From Owenia fusiformis (Eukaryota; Annelida; Polychaeta; Sabellida; Oweniidae): a DNA stretch of 64,000 nucleotides. This document shows, in pieces, positions 19,309 through 32,122 of the stretch; position 1 is the stretch's first letter; each line of letters opens with the position of its first letter. The DNA lies in NCBI GenBank assembly GCA_903813345.2, contig CAIIXF020000001.1, positions 27,391,915-27,455,914 on the forward strand, in the 5' to 3' direction. The notes beneath the pieces are model-generated. The model ran no database searches, had not been told where the DNA came from, and saw only the letters and a program-made list of their open reading frames with translations. The translations under genes were made by a program, and so were the position numbers.

Positions 19309-21342
19309 CTGAAACGGAAATATGTCTTACTAGAAGGCACAGTCTTGAAGAAGAAATCAAGGTTAAATTATCATTAGTATACCTATACAGACCACGTTGA
19401 TTCCCTCGATAAACTTCTTTTATCATATGAAGTGAATGACTTATTAGTTTCCATTAAATGTGAAGCAATAGATTAAGGGGTGATGGACTAACCTTTCGTT
19501 TTTTTGACAGGAATAATTGACTGAAAGACATTGTATGCACATTAATTCGTTAAAATACCGACACGATTTTTTGACACGACGCTATGTGGTCAACTTTTAA
19601 ATTCCATGAACTCTGCTATTCTTTTACATCCTGTGCCAAAAATCAAATTTTGCTTTGGAAACTCGGAACTGGGAAACTGCTCCGTCACAGCGGACAAAAG
19701 ATTTAAACAATATTTTTATAAAAGAATTAAAAAGACCAATTACATCAATATTTCATTAATACATTCAGAGTCATGCCATTAACAAGTTAAATAAGAAATA
19801 CCAGCCTGTTTTTTTATCTCTTAGATATTGTGCTTACAGGCATATGGTTGACGCAAGAAAGTTTATTTGCTGTTAGGTTGTTCTATTCCCGGGTTCTACT
19901 AGCTTCTGGAAGGTAAGTGACAGTATCAATCTTTAGCTAAGTCTTATTATTCACGATTATAGTACATGTAGTAGTCAGACTTTATAAATGTTGATTTACA
20001 TGAGGTCTGAGCTAAAACACAGATGGAGCTACATTGAGAAATCTCGCAGCAAAAATCTGGCCTCATCCTTAAAAGGTCCCATGTGAAGTTTGGTATAAGT
20101 TTTATCACTCATTTACTATTTTTCATGACTTTAAAATTTATTTTGGAGATTTTTGAAAAATACAGAAAGTTGTAAAAATCATCAAGTATTCAAATTTGAA
20201 GTGCAAAAATTATTATATTTTCTAGCATATCAGAAAGATTTTGGAGCTATTTGCTGTTAGGTTGAATGGTCTACTCCCGGGGTTCTACTAACTCCTGGAA
20301 GGTAATTAAGTGACAGTATCACGCTAGCACTTGAACTCCCATTAGAATATCAGGTTACATCCATATACTATAACATATTAAAAAAAATAAGGATTTGTGA
20401 GTTTAATTAAGAAGCAACAGGTTAACTCTGTGTTGAGAAGACATCTTTCGTCGCTGATTGGTCAAGTCAAAAGACAAATTACGTCATTCAATGGCGGTTT
20501 TAAAATTTATGTATTTATCAATCACGTATAAGCACGTACCGTGGTCTTATGAAATGATCCTGTAAATGAAACAGGGCAGTTTGGATGAGTGCAAGGATTA
20601 TATTGGCTGATGCACATGTATCCTTTGGATAATTCACTCTCCCGATGTTTACAGAATCATTGTACACGGATTATTTTATATTCAAGATGATTTCAATAAA
20701 CTGGAATTTATAAAACTCCCCTAATTTCCAGTAGACTCGCCTGGAGCCGCCATATTGTTTTCATACGGGAAGCTTATCGTAACCGTTTAAGAAAAAAGTA
20801 ATTCTGATTTTGCAGCTATACAGAATCAAATCTCAACAATTGATGAAGTTATGTATAAGTCTCTTGTTTAAAGAGAGAATCAGATCTAGCGAGCAGCACA
20901 TTTGTAAACTGCACTAATAAGAATTTTGATTGATTTTAAACTTAATGGCTTGATAGTTTTTTAAAATTAAAGTCCCCATATGAAGTTTAAACCGCTTATA
21001 ATGTCGTCTTACATAATGTTATCAAAGTATGATATATTAATTTCAAATAAAAAATTATGGTTTTTGAAGGACTTTTTGTTCGAAAAATCGTGATTTCTTT
21101 AAAACTAACCTTTAGAGGTCAAACTTCTTTTAAAAGGCGAAATTTTACACCAATGCATAACATTACTCTTCTTTATGTTTTTTACAAAAGACACTGTTTT
21201 TGCACTGTAACTTCAACTTTTACATGAAAATTGGCGGAATATGTGAATATTTGAGAAATGAAAAACTGACAACTTTTATCTTCAAAACTCTCTAATGACA
21301 AATAATAAGTGAATAATTCAAATATATTTTCAAACTCTACAT
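19309..21342. other. Upstream region of gene A
   Basis: It should contain the signal-peptide exon and promoter of gene A, but I could not identify either. A direct repeat of about 65 bp (TTTGCTGTTAGGTTG and the following TTCTACTA and CTGGAAGGTAA words) occurs at 19869-19935 and 20250-20318. From 20968 the sequence belongs to a dispersed repeat also seen at 49219-50070. Confidence 0.4.
20968..21337. repeat. Dispersed repeat, copy 1 (interrupted by the 1298-bp element)
   Basis: Shares with 49219-50070 the words TTTTTGAAGGACTTTTTGTT, CGAAAAATCGTGA, ATTTGAGAAATGAAAA and ATATTTTCAAA, in the same order. The copy here stops exactly where the TIR element begins, so the other copy serves as an empty site. 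Confidence 0.6.
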
Positions 21343-22640
21343 CACGGTGTATAACCCAAACGCTCCTACATGCACGACGGAGCGTTTCATTACTGAAATT
21401 AAACAAAGAAACGCTCCGGAGTAGGAAAACTGGCTGGCGGGAATGATGAGCCGTCTGACGATTTCCCCAATAATGGGAATAAGAGGTATGAGTTCCATAT
21501 TTCGAGTATACCATTCGATGGGTGTGATATTCATGTTGTACTTGGCTGGCTGTTGACGGTTGAAGCAATTGGGAAGAGCTGTACAAAGCAGTATAGTTAT
21601 CAAAATTCAAAAACGTATTTGTCATTCTACCGGTCAAAACCCCTTTTGTCGATACATGTGATTAGTTGAGCCAAGATTAGAGCACCAACGTATATTTTAG
21701 TCAAATTCCAATGCTTCAACGCACCATACATTATCGTAATAGTGATTTGATGACCGAAAATCCAGTCTTAAAAATGATAACATTCTCATATTCAAGAAAC
21801 GCTCCGATCTGGTTAACACAGTGAACTGGAAACGCTCCGGTAGTCTAGATCAGTTTAGGAAATATATAGCTTGTCTTTCCCTTTCAGGAAGCGAAAGAAA
21901 AGATCTATTATACCCCTTGGCATCAAAAGAAGAAAGATTAATTCACATATAAATTTTAGTTTTTTTCTATAGTTTTATGATTTAGCACACATGTACATGT
22001 AGGCATGACATCATCTAATGTAGGCTTAAATCAGCTAGTTGCACGTTTAGCACCACCAGGTTCAGATGTTTCAATTTGCCTAACAAGTACAACACGTTTT
22101 TGAGAGAAAGATTCGATTCGGAACTCTTCTCTAATAATCTGAAAATGATATCAAAACAAAATGGTAAGAGCGTTTCTAAAATTGTGCTCTAAATCGACGG
22201 AGCGTTTTGAGGAAAACAAGCGATTTCTCGAGAACAAGTAATGGATTTGGACTGGGATTTTAGGAAATGAGAATATACGAGTTTGTGATCTACTACTTTA
22301 ACAGAATGATTAACGTTTTCATAGAAATACTAGTTTAATTCGTAATTTGTGGTCAAATCGTCATCTTCAGATTCGTTCGATCTACACTACGGAGCTTTGA
22401 TCGAGCAAATAACAGTTTACCACCAGAAGTTGAATAAATAAGATCTTTCCTCACGGTATTGTTCATCGAATGGTACATAATATTTCACCATAACATATGA
22501 TATGTAAGAGAAACGAGAGAAACAATACTTACGGTCATAGTGGAATCTTCATTGGCCGCCATTTTATTTCGCTCCGGAGCGTTTCCGCGTAAATGAAACG
22601 CTCCGTCGTGCATGTAGGAGCGTTTGGCTTATACACCATG
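21343..22640. mobile_element. 1298-bp TIR element with AAACGCTCC repeats and 5-bp target duplication
   Basis: The left end is CACGGTGTATAACCC and the right end, read inward, CATGGTGTATAAGCC. The inverted repeats continue as CAAACGCTCCTACATGCACG then ACGGAGCGTTTCAT. TACAT is duplicated at 21338-21342 and 22641-22645. The word AAACGCTCC or its complement occurs about ten times, clustered near the ends and at 21800-21845 and 22170-22215. No transposase was found. The element carries a possible two-exon mini-gene on its minus strand. A 5-bp duplication and CAC...GTG-like termini fit several superfamilies; I do not assign one. Confidence 0.75.
22031..22562 (-). CDS. Possible two-exon mini-gene inside the TIR element
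   Basis: Exon 1 (22533-22562): ATG in context AAAATGG, ten codons MAANEDSTMT, then donor GTAAGT. Exon 2 (22031-22138): acceptor CATTTTCAG, then IIREEFRIESFSQKRVVLVR followed by QIETSEPGGAKRATS and a stop. Both junctions are phase 0, giving a 45-residue, mostly basic product with no recognised domain. The start lies just inside the right TIR, whose GC-rich repeats could act as promoter. It may be a captured gene fragment, the start of a lost transposase or chance; splicing is inferred from consensus sites only. Confidence 0.4.
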
Positions 22641-24960
22641 TACATGGGTACTTTAACGGTATCAAATTAATTTAAACGTAATGGACACCATTAAACGTCA
22701 ATCCAAGGTCGAAAAACTAATTGTGACGCATGTACTCATATATAGATATAGTGCAGTCAGTTAGCTGTTCAATTGCACATGCTATATATAAAGCACCATT
22801 ATTTGACAGAAGTATCATTAATACATATATTTTTGATATCTAACGAAGTGGTGGTAAAAGTGGCCCCAGTTGATAAAAGCAGGCCTCGAAAATTTTGCAT
22901 GTTAATTTATCAATCTTCAAAAGACCCCCTGCAGAACAGTTTAAAAGTGATAAAGCCCATATTCGTAGTTTCAGAGTAATAATTCCTAGTAATATTCCTA
23001 GTATCTTACAATAACATGATTATCTTCAAAATAAGAAGGGTTGTTTTTTTCTTTTGCCTAGTAATATATTTGGAAAATCTCCATTGGCTGCCATTATGAA
23101 CACTGCATCAAATGTGGAATTTCTAGTAATTTCTAGACGTACTTAGTCGGTCTAGGAACTCCGTGTATCTAGAGATTTCTAGGCGTACTTAGACGTGCTT
23201 AGAGCTGGCGTGGACAGAGCGTGACTAGAGTCTAGAAATCTCCAAGCACGCCGTGGTTAGACGCAAGACAAAATTAGTCGTTATTAAATGTGAGATGTGA
23301 GATTTTGCGCTATATATGGAAACATTTAAATTATAATTTACCGCACGTGTTAATATTTCATGTTTTGCTTTAGCTAAATACGGGATATCAAATCAAAAAG
23401 AGTATGTTTTCACTTTATATCCGACTTGAGTCACGAAAAGTACATCGCAACATGGCTTCTTAATTGTTAAATTGTTATAAATTAAGAGGGTCTGTTTAAA
23501 TGGGTATTTCCACTAATCAACACCCAGTATTTCGCATTGACAAGTACCAGGGCCGAATCCAGCATTTGCTAAGGGGATGACTTTTGAATTATTCCAGGGG
23601 TGAGGTCACATTTGATATTTGCTCAAAAATTACACGAAAACTGCTCAAAATGGTGAAAGAATTATTGGCCAGGGGATACAGTATTATTTTAAACTAGACA
23701 TCTCTGTCGGCGAGGGGGGGCTAACTTATTCCAGGGGTGGGGTCACATTTGATATTTGTTCAAAATCACACGAAAACTGCTCAAAATGGTGAAAGAATAA
23801 TTGGCCGGTGGATGCAGTATTATTTTAAACAATACATTACTGTCGGCGAAGGGGAGGGGGGGCTAACATATAGTTGAAATTACAGAATACGCTACCTTAA
23901 TTTTTGATAATCTATAAAAATAATCTTGTCTTAAACAACTACTGATTTATATATGTGAACGGATATTTGTAAATTTGGTTTAAAAAGAAACTGAATATAG
24001 GGTAAAAATGAGGGAGACACAGACGTCGGAAGAGTGGGGATAAAATCTAAACAACACTAAGCTGAGACAGAATGAGAATCATATGTCTGGACTCGCAAGA
24101 TTTTCATAAACATATTTGTTGATTGCTCGCGAAAACAAAAACAAATTTCAGGGTTTATTGGCATCACACAATATATGCAAAATGGGGGAGTGCATTTTCC
24201 CAGGATTTAAAACAATGCTTTACTTTAAATGTCGCCCCTCATACTAGCATACGCTTTAACTATCAGATTCAGGAGCACCCTGCCCTTGATATGTTAAAAC
24301 ATAGTTTTCCTGTACCCCTTTTCAAAAATACAACGAACTAAATACATAGTAATAATGACCTTGGAATTGATTTCTTTGATCTGTAATCTAGATCACACAA
24401 TAACTAATTAACTGTTTGATTGCGTTTTTGCTTCTTCAAAGACGGGATATCCCTAAATTACCTTGATTACAGCATGGGCTTTCAAGAGAGTCCATGATTG
24501 CAGTCTACATGGTCTATAGGCTATTTTTAATTCCTCGTTATTTTAGTTGTGTATCTCTGAATTCCGGCTCTGATTATCATATACAATTTACTTTAACCAA
24601 TTTTACCCGTTATTTGAACTTCAAAACTGTCACATACATATTGGTGGTCCCTAATCATATTAGGACCAATAACAAACAACATAATTAAAACTGGAAAACA
24701 TACAATACATATTCATCATCTCATCTATTTCTCCGGTTTGTATCTCCCGGTAATCTTTATGCCTTGAGCCCTTACAGATACTTTAGATACACTTATTTTC
24801 ACGCTACTTAATTTGACGAATTTGCTCAATTTCAAATATTGGCGGCTATTTAATTTGGCGGAATCAGGACTGAAGTTTAATCTTTGTCTATGTTTATACA
24901 TGGGCTATCAAAAGATTCTCTTGAAAGCCCATGGTTTATGTCATTAGGACGGGTATTTAC
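22641..24960. other. Repeat-rich stretch without a recognised gene
   Basis: It holds a dispersed repeat at 22898-23045 (shared with 34602-34720), a degenerate array of CTAG and CGTACTTAG words at 23120-23290 and a tandem duplication at 23593-23866. Nothing else is supported. Confidence 0.4.
23593..23866. repeat. About 137-bp tandem duplication
   Basis: Two units share TTATTCCAGGGGTGAGGTCA, ACTGCTCAAAATGGTGAAAG and CAGTATTATTTTAAAC, and each ends in CTGTCGGCGA followed by a G-rich run. Confidence 0.75.
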
Positions 24961-24964
24961 TACT

Positions 24965-26650
24965 ATGTTTATGTTTCTTTATTTGGACCATAAATTGATC
25001 ATACAAATACATACTGGTATATATTAAGTAAAATAAAATAATATTACAATTTTACAGTGATAGTAAAGGTTGGTGGTGGTGTACAGAACATGTAATTATA
25101 TGCCCCTTGGGTTTGATGATTGCTTTAATGCATCCCTGTGCATTTCATAAATAGCATGTATTGTCCTCAATATTAATAGACAGTCCCTATCTCCAAACTG
25201 ACTACTGTCCAGGATAAGTCTTATCTTTTCTAAATCAGTGCCATATAGGTTACTGTTCTCAATAATATTGTTTAATTGATGACTTAAATGCTCAACTGCC
25301 TGGCAGTGAAATAATAAGTGTTGCAGTGTCTGCACTGCCCTATGACAAAGTGGACATGTCTCACTATCTTTATATTTTTCGCAAATGAGTGATGAGTTTC
25401 CACACAAAAGTCTCACCAGGGTTATACATGGTCTAATTAGGTATGGGTCATTTTTTGCCAATATCCACCACTTAATGGGTTTGATAACCTTAACAACATT
25501 TCTGAACGTACTGAGAGACCTGTACATCATACAACTAGACCTCCATTTTTCCAACTCATGTCTGTGCAACACATCCTTAACAATACTTTTCCACTGTGAT
25601 TTCGAGACAGATACTCCATAGAAAAGCCATTGCATTACATGATCTATTAAGTTGAACCTTTCAGCTATGTTAAGAATATCCCAGATAGGAGAATGACAAT
25701 TGTTCTTTTTGTGGGTAAGTGTGCTGTTCAACCATTGACACACTCTTATGATGGCAATTTTCTTATAGACTACATCCACTGGTAACATGAGTAACTGCCA
25801 TAAAAACATGAGCTTTCTTTGTAAGATTATAGTTGTAATATTATTCCACCCTAATGGTGCTAAACATGCACTGTTTGCCGTATTAATAGGAAGACCCTGC
25901 AGTTGTTTCGCTATTTTAATATGTGTGTTTTCATAGATATTCATTTCTTTTTCAGTCAGAACAATCGCTTCTACTCCATATGTCACTGATGGCACTACAA
26001 TACTCCAATATATGTTTGATGCAGTAAGGGGATTATACCTTACAGTGTCCATGGATACTAGTCCAATCCCTGCATTCATTGTCATGCGTCCAGTCCTACA
26101 TTTTTCATTGACATATGGTGTATTATCTCCAGTTGATGACAAGTCGACTCCAACATGTTTACACACATTGGTTATTTCCAATACAGTCCCTGATAGTGTT
26201 AGTTCCTTAGGCTTTTGTGTTTCATGAGTATTCGTGGGTGGGAAGTAAAGAACTTGTGTTTTATTTGGGTGGTACCTATATCTCCATTTTTTACTATGGT
26301 TAAATATAATATTCAGCAATTTTTGCATGTTATTAGCATCTATAGCTACCAGGGTCATGTCATCAGCATATGCTGGGCATGTAAGCTTCAAGTCCCCAAT
26401 TCCAGCTCCTAGTCCAGAAGCAGCTAGATCCTCCAATAGGCCAGATGTGAATCGCATATAGAGGTACATCGACAGGACCCCGCCCTGATGGACTCCCTGT
26501 AATACATTAAATGGTTGTGATAATTTATCTCCTATTCTGATGACACATCTGTAATTATTATACCATATATTGATAATTCTCCACATTTTTCCATGTATAC
26601 CCTGCTTGTAAAGAATATACATGAGACCCTGTATCCAGATAAGATATTTT
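24965..26650 (-). mobile_element. 5'-truncated LINE (non-LTR retrotransposon)
   Basis: Its coding part is 25096-26622. The 3' end (low coordinates) is A/T-rich and includes AATAAAGAAACATAAACATA near 24966-24985, resembling a polyadenylation signal and tail. The 5' boundary is blurred near 26650, where the reading frame of the reverse transcriptase meets stops. Truncation at the 5' end is the usual outcome of target-primed reverse transcription. Confidence 0.65.
25096..26622 (-). pseudogene. Reverse transcriptase, C-terminal part of a LINE ORF2
   Basis: 508 codons are open from a fortuitous ATG. LQGVHQGGVLSMYLY (residues about 41-55) and YADDMTLVA (about 86-94) are the fingers/palm motifs of non-LTR reverse transcriptases, with the catalytic YADD intact. 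The C-terminus has CPLCHRAVQTLQHLLFHCQ (about 435-455), the zinc-binding motif common to several LINE clades. The endonuclease and the first part of the reverse transcriptase are missing, so it is not autonomous. It is related over its C-terminal half to the element at 32123-33146. Confidence 0.8.
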
Positions 26651-28689
26651 CAGTATTTCTTTTGGGATAATGTATGACATGTTGATGACATGCTCAGTTG
26701 ACAGGAAAGGGGGCCCCGGAAGTTTAATTTCTGAAGTGCATTTGACAAAAATTCCAAACTGAAATTTGACGGATTTTAATTTGGCGGATTTTCTGACTCC
26801 GTCAATCCGTCTAATTAAAACGGGAGCCAAAGTAAGTATCTTCAGCTATATCAATATTATTTTGTATCTATCTGACATTATAATTTCGAAGAGAGATTCT
26901 CCCGGGGACATTCGGGATTTCGAACATAATAAACTTAATTTGAAATTGATTCTGAAATTCTGTCAGAATGGAATACATGGACCTGGTTACATGGTTTATC
27001 TTATTCTAAATGGACAAATAAGATCGCGGGGGAAGGAAACTCCCTCGTAGTTGACATTTTGTTCATATAAAAGGCATTTGCATTAATCCTTTTGATAACT
27101 TTCTTTCGCAGTTGGTCTCTCGACCCGAAACATTCTGGCTACGACAATACAATTGAGTTTTAGAGAAAAACATGTGACTAACCACCCTAAGAGGAACGTT
27201 GGAGCTTTTTAGGACCACATTAAGCCCCTACTTTAACTAACATCCTAACCCATGTTAAAGCCAAGCTTTTCCAGGATATCTTCAATCAATCCTCAACCCC
27301 TGTTAAAGACCCATTTTACAGGGTGTCTACACCGGGGCCTACCCCCTTGACCCTCGTTAAAATCCTACTGTTGAAGGTAACATACCCCTTCGACCTCCCT
27401 TCAAAACCCTACTTGTACAGGGTACCTACCGCTAAATCCTATGTTAAAGCCCTTATATTTGCCTGGTACATACATACCCCCCTCCCTATCAAGCCGTACT
27501 TTTGCTGTTCCCCACAGCTGAATTCATTTGTGAACTATTATTTTGCTATAATGAATGCTGGTGGATGTGATATCTGTAAAATATACAAAATGTACATTAT
27601 ATATGCGGTCTGGGGTGTGAGGGGTTTCATTTAAAAAACAATTTGGGGGTCTCACTTTTGACAATCAGAGACAAAGGTCTCAAAGTTAAACAAAGCATGG
27701 AATGCCCATGAACCAATTATGAATATTATCAAATGAAAACAAAATATTAATACCTTATAATCCAAATACTTCCTTGTTTTTATAACTGCTGAGCCACCTT
27801 GATTACAGAAGATATACCGTGGAGTAGTCTAGAAATAGTTTTTCAAGCTTAGGACCTATAGCCATTTATCATGTGGGTCGACACTGTTTATTTATTTGCA
27901 TAGATATGTTACTGGCCTTGGGGAGGCACACGATGCCTTCTAGCAATTTCAGATTTGTATTGTTTGAACTTCTATTTTGTTTCATGCACACTTCTGATCA
28001 CCATATCAAACCATTTGAATCATACATAATTTGCACGAGTCTTAGGTTTGAATGAATTAAAATGACGTAAGCTAAGTGTAAAATTTTTGAAAAAAGCCTA
28101 TCAAAAGACGAATTGTTTTTTGAACACTTTACGAGGAAATCAATATTGATGTACCGTATTGAAGTCATAAACAACAGCTTCGAGATGTCAGCCCGAAGAC
28201 TATCTCCCGGTTGTCATGTTTATCTAGGAAACTGCTGGTTGTAATCATAATAGGACACACGGCAAAAAATGTGTATCAAAATCCGTTGAAACCTGCTTAC
28301 AGGTAATACATTTGTATTATCAAAAATACAATCTCGTTCTGACCATCGTGAATCCTGAACATTCCAAAAAGGGCATATTTTTTTTAATTTAAAAAAGTAA
28401 AATAATATGTCAAATTACAAAATTTTAGAAATGCTGTGGATAATAGGTCATTACAACCTAACAAAAGCATACCTGTCAATTAAAAATGATTAAAATGGGG
28501 ATATGTTTATTTTAAAGTCAGGAGAAATCTGGATAATTTGAAAGAAAATCAGTGTGAAAATTTGGATTTATTTTGGATAATTGGGAGAAAACCTCGACTT
28601 CTACAAATACATCGGGAGAAAATCGGGATAACTAAAAATGAATTGGGAGAAAAATTGAAGTTAGAAATACTAAATCAATAAATCTGTTA
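26651..28689. other. Stretch without a recognised gene
   Basis: Between about 27190 and 27500 the words CCTGTTAAAGCC and ACCCC recur irregularly, suggesting a very degenerate repeat. Nothing else is supported. Confidence 0.4.
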
Positions 28690-31600
28690 AATATGAGTTA
28701 CATTACAGTTTGCAAGTGCCGCCTTGTGGTTTGAGAATGCTGCCTTGTAGTTTGAGAATGCTGCCTTGAGGTTTCAATTCATGCTTAGAACACTATATAT
28801 GAGTTACATTATAGTTTGCAAGTGCCGCCTTGTGGTTTGAGAATGCTGCCTTGTAGTTTGAGAATGCTGCCTTGTAGTTTGAGAATGCTGCCTTGTAGTT
28901 TGAGAATGCTGCCTTGTGGTTATACTACTCTTCCTTGAGGTTTCAATTTCTGCTTAGATCACTATATATGAGTTACATTATAGTTTGCAAGTGCTGCCTT
29001 GTGGTTTGAGAATGCTGCCTTGTAGTTTGAGAATGCTGTCTTGTGGTTATACTACTCTGCCTTGAGGTTTCAATTTATGCTCAGAACATTATACATGAGT
29101 TGCATTATAGTTTGCAAATGCCGCCTTGTAGTTTGAGAATGCTGCCTTGTAGTTCGAGAATGCTGCCTTGTGGTTATACTACTCTGTCTTGAGGTTTCAA
29201 TTTATGGTTAGAACACTATATATGAGTTACATTATAGTTTGCAAGTGCCGCCTTGTGGTTATACTACTCTGCCTTGTGGTTTTAATTATGCTTAGAACAC
29301 TATATATGAATTATATTATAGTTTGCAAGTGCCGCCTTGTGGTTTGAGAATGCTGCTTTGTAGTTTGAGAATGCTGCCTTGTGGCTATACTACTCTGCCT
29401 TGTGGTTTTAATTATGCTTTGAACACTATATATGAGTTATATTATAGTTTGCAAGTGCCGCCTTGTAGTTTGAGAATGCTGCCTTGTAATTTGAGAATGC
29501 TGCCTTGTGGTTATACAACTCTGCCTTGAGGTTTCAATTTATGCTTGGAACACTATATATGAGTTACATTATAGTTTGCAAGTGCCACCTTGTGGTTTGA
29601 GAATGCTGCCTTGTAGTTTGAGAATGCTGCCTTGTGGTTATACAACTCTGCCTTGAGGTTTCAATTCATGCTTAGAACACTATATATGAGTTACATTATA
29701 GTTTGCAAGTGCCGCCTTGTGGTTTGAAAATGCTGCCATGTAGTTTGAGAATGCTGCCTTGTAGTTTGAGAATGCTGCCTTGTGGTTATACAACTCTGCC
29801 TTGAGGTTTCAATTTATGCTTAGAACACTATATATGAGTTACATTATAGTTTGCAAGTGCCGCCTTGTGGTTTGAGAATGCTGCCTTGTAGTTTGAGAAT
29901 GCTGCCTTGTGGTTATACAACTCTGCCTTGAGGTTGCAATTTATGCTAAGAACACTATATATGAGTTACATTATAGTTTGCAAGTGCCACCTTGTGGTTT
30001 TACTACTCTGCCTTGAGGTTTTAACTTATGCTTAGAACACTATGTATGAGTTACATTATAGTTTACAAGTGCTGCCTTGTGGTTTGAGAATGCTGCCTTG
30101 TAGTTTGAGAATGCTGCCTTGTAGTTTGAGAATGCTGCCTTGAGGTTTCAATTCATGCTTAGAACACTATATATGAGTTACATTATAGTTTGCAATTGCC
30201 GCCTTATGGTTTGAAAATGCTGCCATGTAGTTTGAGAATGCTGCCTTGTAGTTTGAGAATGCTGCCTTGTAGTTTGAGAATGCTGTCTTCTGGTTATACA
30301 ACTCTGCCTTGAGGTTTCAATTTATGCTTAGAACACCATATATGAGTTGCATTATAGTTTGCAAGTGCCGCCTTGTGGTTTGAGAATACTGCCTTGTAGT
30401 TTGAGAATGCTGCCTTGTAGTTTGGGAATGCTGCCTTGTGGTTATACTACTCTGCCTTGTGGTTTTAATTATGCTTGGAACACTATATATGAGTTATATT
30501 ATAGTTTGCAAGTGCCGCCTTGTGGTTTGAGAATGCTGCCTTGTAGTTTGAGAATGCTGCCTTGTGGTTATACAACTCTGCCTTGAGGTTTCAATTTATG
30601 CTTAGAACACTATATATGAGTTACATTATAGTTTGCAAGTGCCGCCTTGTGGTTTGAGAATGCTGCCTTGTAGTTTGAGAATGCTGCCTTGTGGTTATAC
30701 TAATCTGCCTTGAGGTTTCAATTTATGCTCAGAACATTATACATGAGTTGCATTATAGTTTGCAAATGCCGCCTTGTAGTTTGAGAATGCTGCCTTGTAG
30801 TTCGAGAATGCTGCCTTGTGGTTATACTTCTCTGTCTTGAGGTTTCAATTTATGGTTAGAACACTATATATGAGTTACATTATAGTTTGCAAGTGCCGCC
30901 TTGTGGTTATATTACTCTGCCTTGTGGTTTTAATTATGATTAGAACACTATATATGAGTTATATTATAGTTTGCAAGTGCCGCCTTGTGGTTTGAGAATG
31001 CTGCTTTGTAGTTTGAGAATGCTGCCTTGTGGTTATACTACTCTGCCTTGTGGTTTTAATTATGCTTTGAACACTAGTATATGAGTTATATTATAGTTTG
31101 CAAGTGCCGCCTTGTAGTTTGAGAATGCTGCCTTGTAGTTTGGGAATGCTGCCTTGTGGTTTCAATTATGCTTAGAACACTATATATGAGTTACATTATA
31201 GTGCCGCCTTGTGGTTTGAGAATATCCCCTTGTAGTTTGAAAATGTTGCCTTGTACTGTAATACTCTGCCTTGAGGTTTCAATTTATGCGTAGAACATTA
31301 TATTTGAGTTGCATTATAGTTTGCAAGTGCCGCCTTGTGGTTTGAGAATACTGCCTTGTAGTTTGAGAATGCTGCCTTGTAGTTTAAGAATGCTGCCTTG
31401 TGGTTATACTACTCTGCCTTGAGGTTTTAATTATGCTTGTAACACTATATATGAGTTATATTATAGTTTGCAAGTGCCGCCTTGTGGTTTGAGAATGCTG
31501 CCTTGTAGTTTGAGAATGCTGCCTTGTGGTTATACAACTCTGCCTTGAGGTTTCAATTTAGGCTTAGAATACTATGTATGAGTTACATTATAGTTAGCAA

Positions 31601-31741
31601 GTGCCGCCTTGTGGTTTGAGAATGCTGCCTTGTAGTTTGAGAATGCTGCCTTGTGGTTATACTACTCTGCCTTGAGGTTTCAATTAATGCTCAGAACATT
31701 ATACATGAGTTGCATTATAGTTTGAAAATGCCGCATTGTAG
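28690..31741. repeat. 3-kb complex minisatellite with nested 21-bp subunit
   Basis: Composite units begin GAGTTACATTATAGTTTGCA then AGTGCCGCCTTGTGG. They contain one to four copies of the 21-bp subunit around GAGAATGCTGCCTTGTAG and end with GGTTATACTACTCTGCCTTG and CTTAGAACACTATATATG. Unit length varies roughly from 85 to 170 bp because the subunit number changes. A block at about 29077-29295 recurs with the same private variants at about 30724-30945, so larger blocks were also duplicated. Apparent cysteine-rich reading frames follow from the repeat and are not taken as genes. Confidence 0.9.
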
Positions 31742-32122
31742 TTGTCTATCTGAAATGTACCTTATCATTTCTCACAGTGCGCCAGAAGTACGACTTTTAT
31801 AGGTCCCTTACACATGCCTACAGCGGACCTGGTAATCTGACATTATCTTCGTAAATGCTTGCTCGAAAATCGAAATTTCCTTGAAAAGTCCAGGGTTTGA
31901 TGATGGGGTGGCACTTCATTAACTCGCTAAATATAGTTTTATACCAGTGGGACGAAATACAAGTATCAATCCTTTAAAGTTTGTCCGAGAGAGAAATCTA
32001 AAACAATAGCAATGGTAATACTAGTTAGTTTTGTAATCTAGAAATTAAATCACAAAAGCTCAGTAACATTTGAAGTACGAAATCAATGTCGTGCATTATA
32101 AAAACAACAAGTCTGTCAACCA

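Noticed and set aside
21182-21637. 151-codon minus-strand open frame spanning the left end of the 1298-bp element
   Set aside because: It runs across the element border and target duplication into unrelated flanking repeat, so it cannot be an element gene, and it shows no known motif.
29323-30586. Cysteine-rich open reading frames such as LPCSLRMLPCG repeats
   Set aside because: They are the direct translation of the 21-bp minisatellite subunit, are broken by frame changes between composite units and have no start or splice context.
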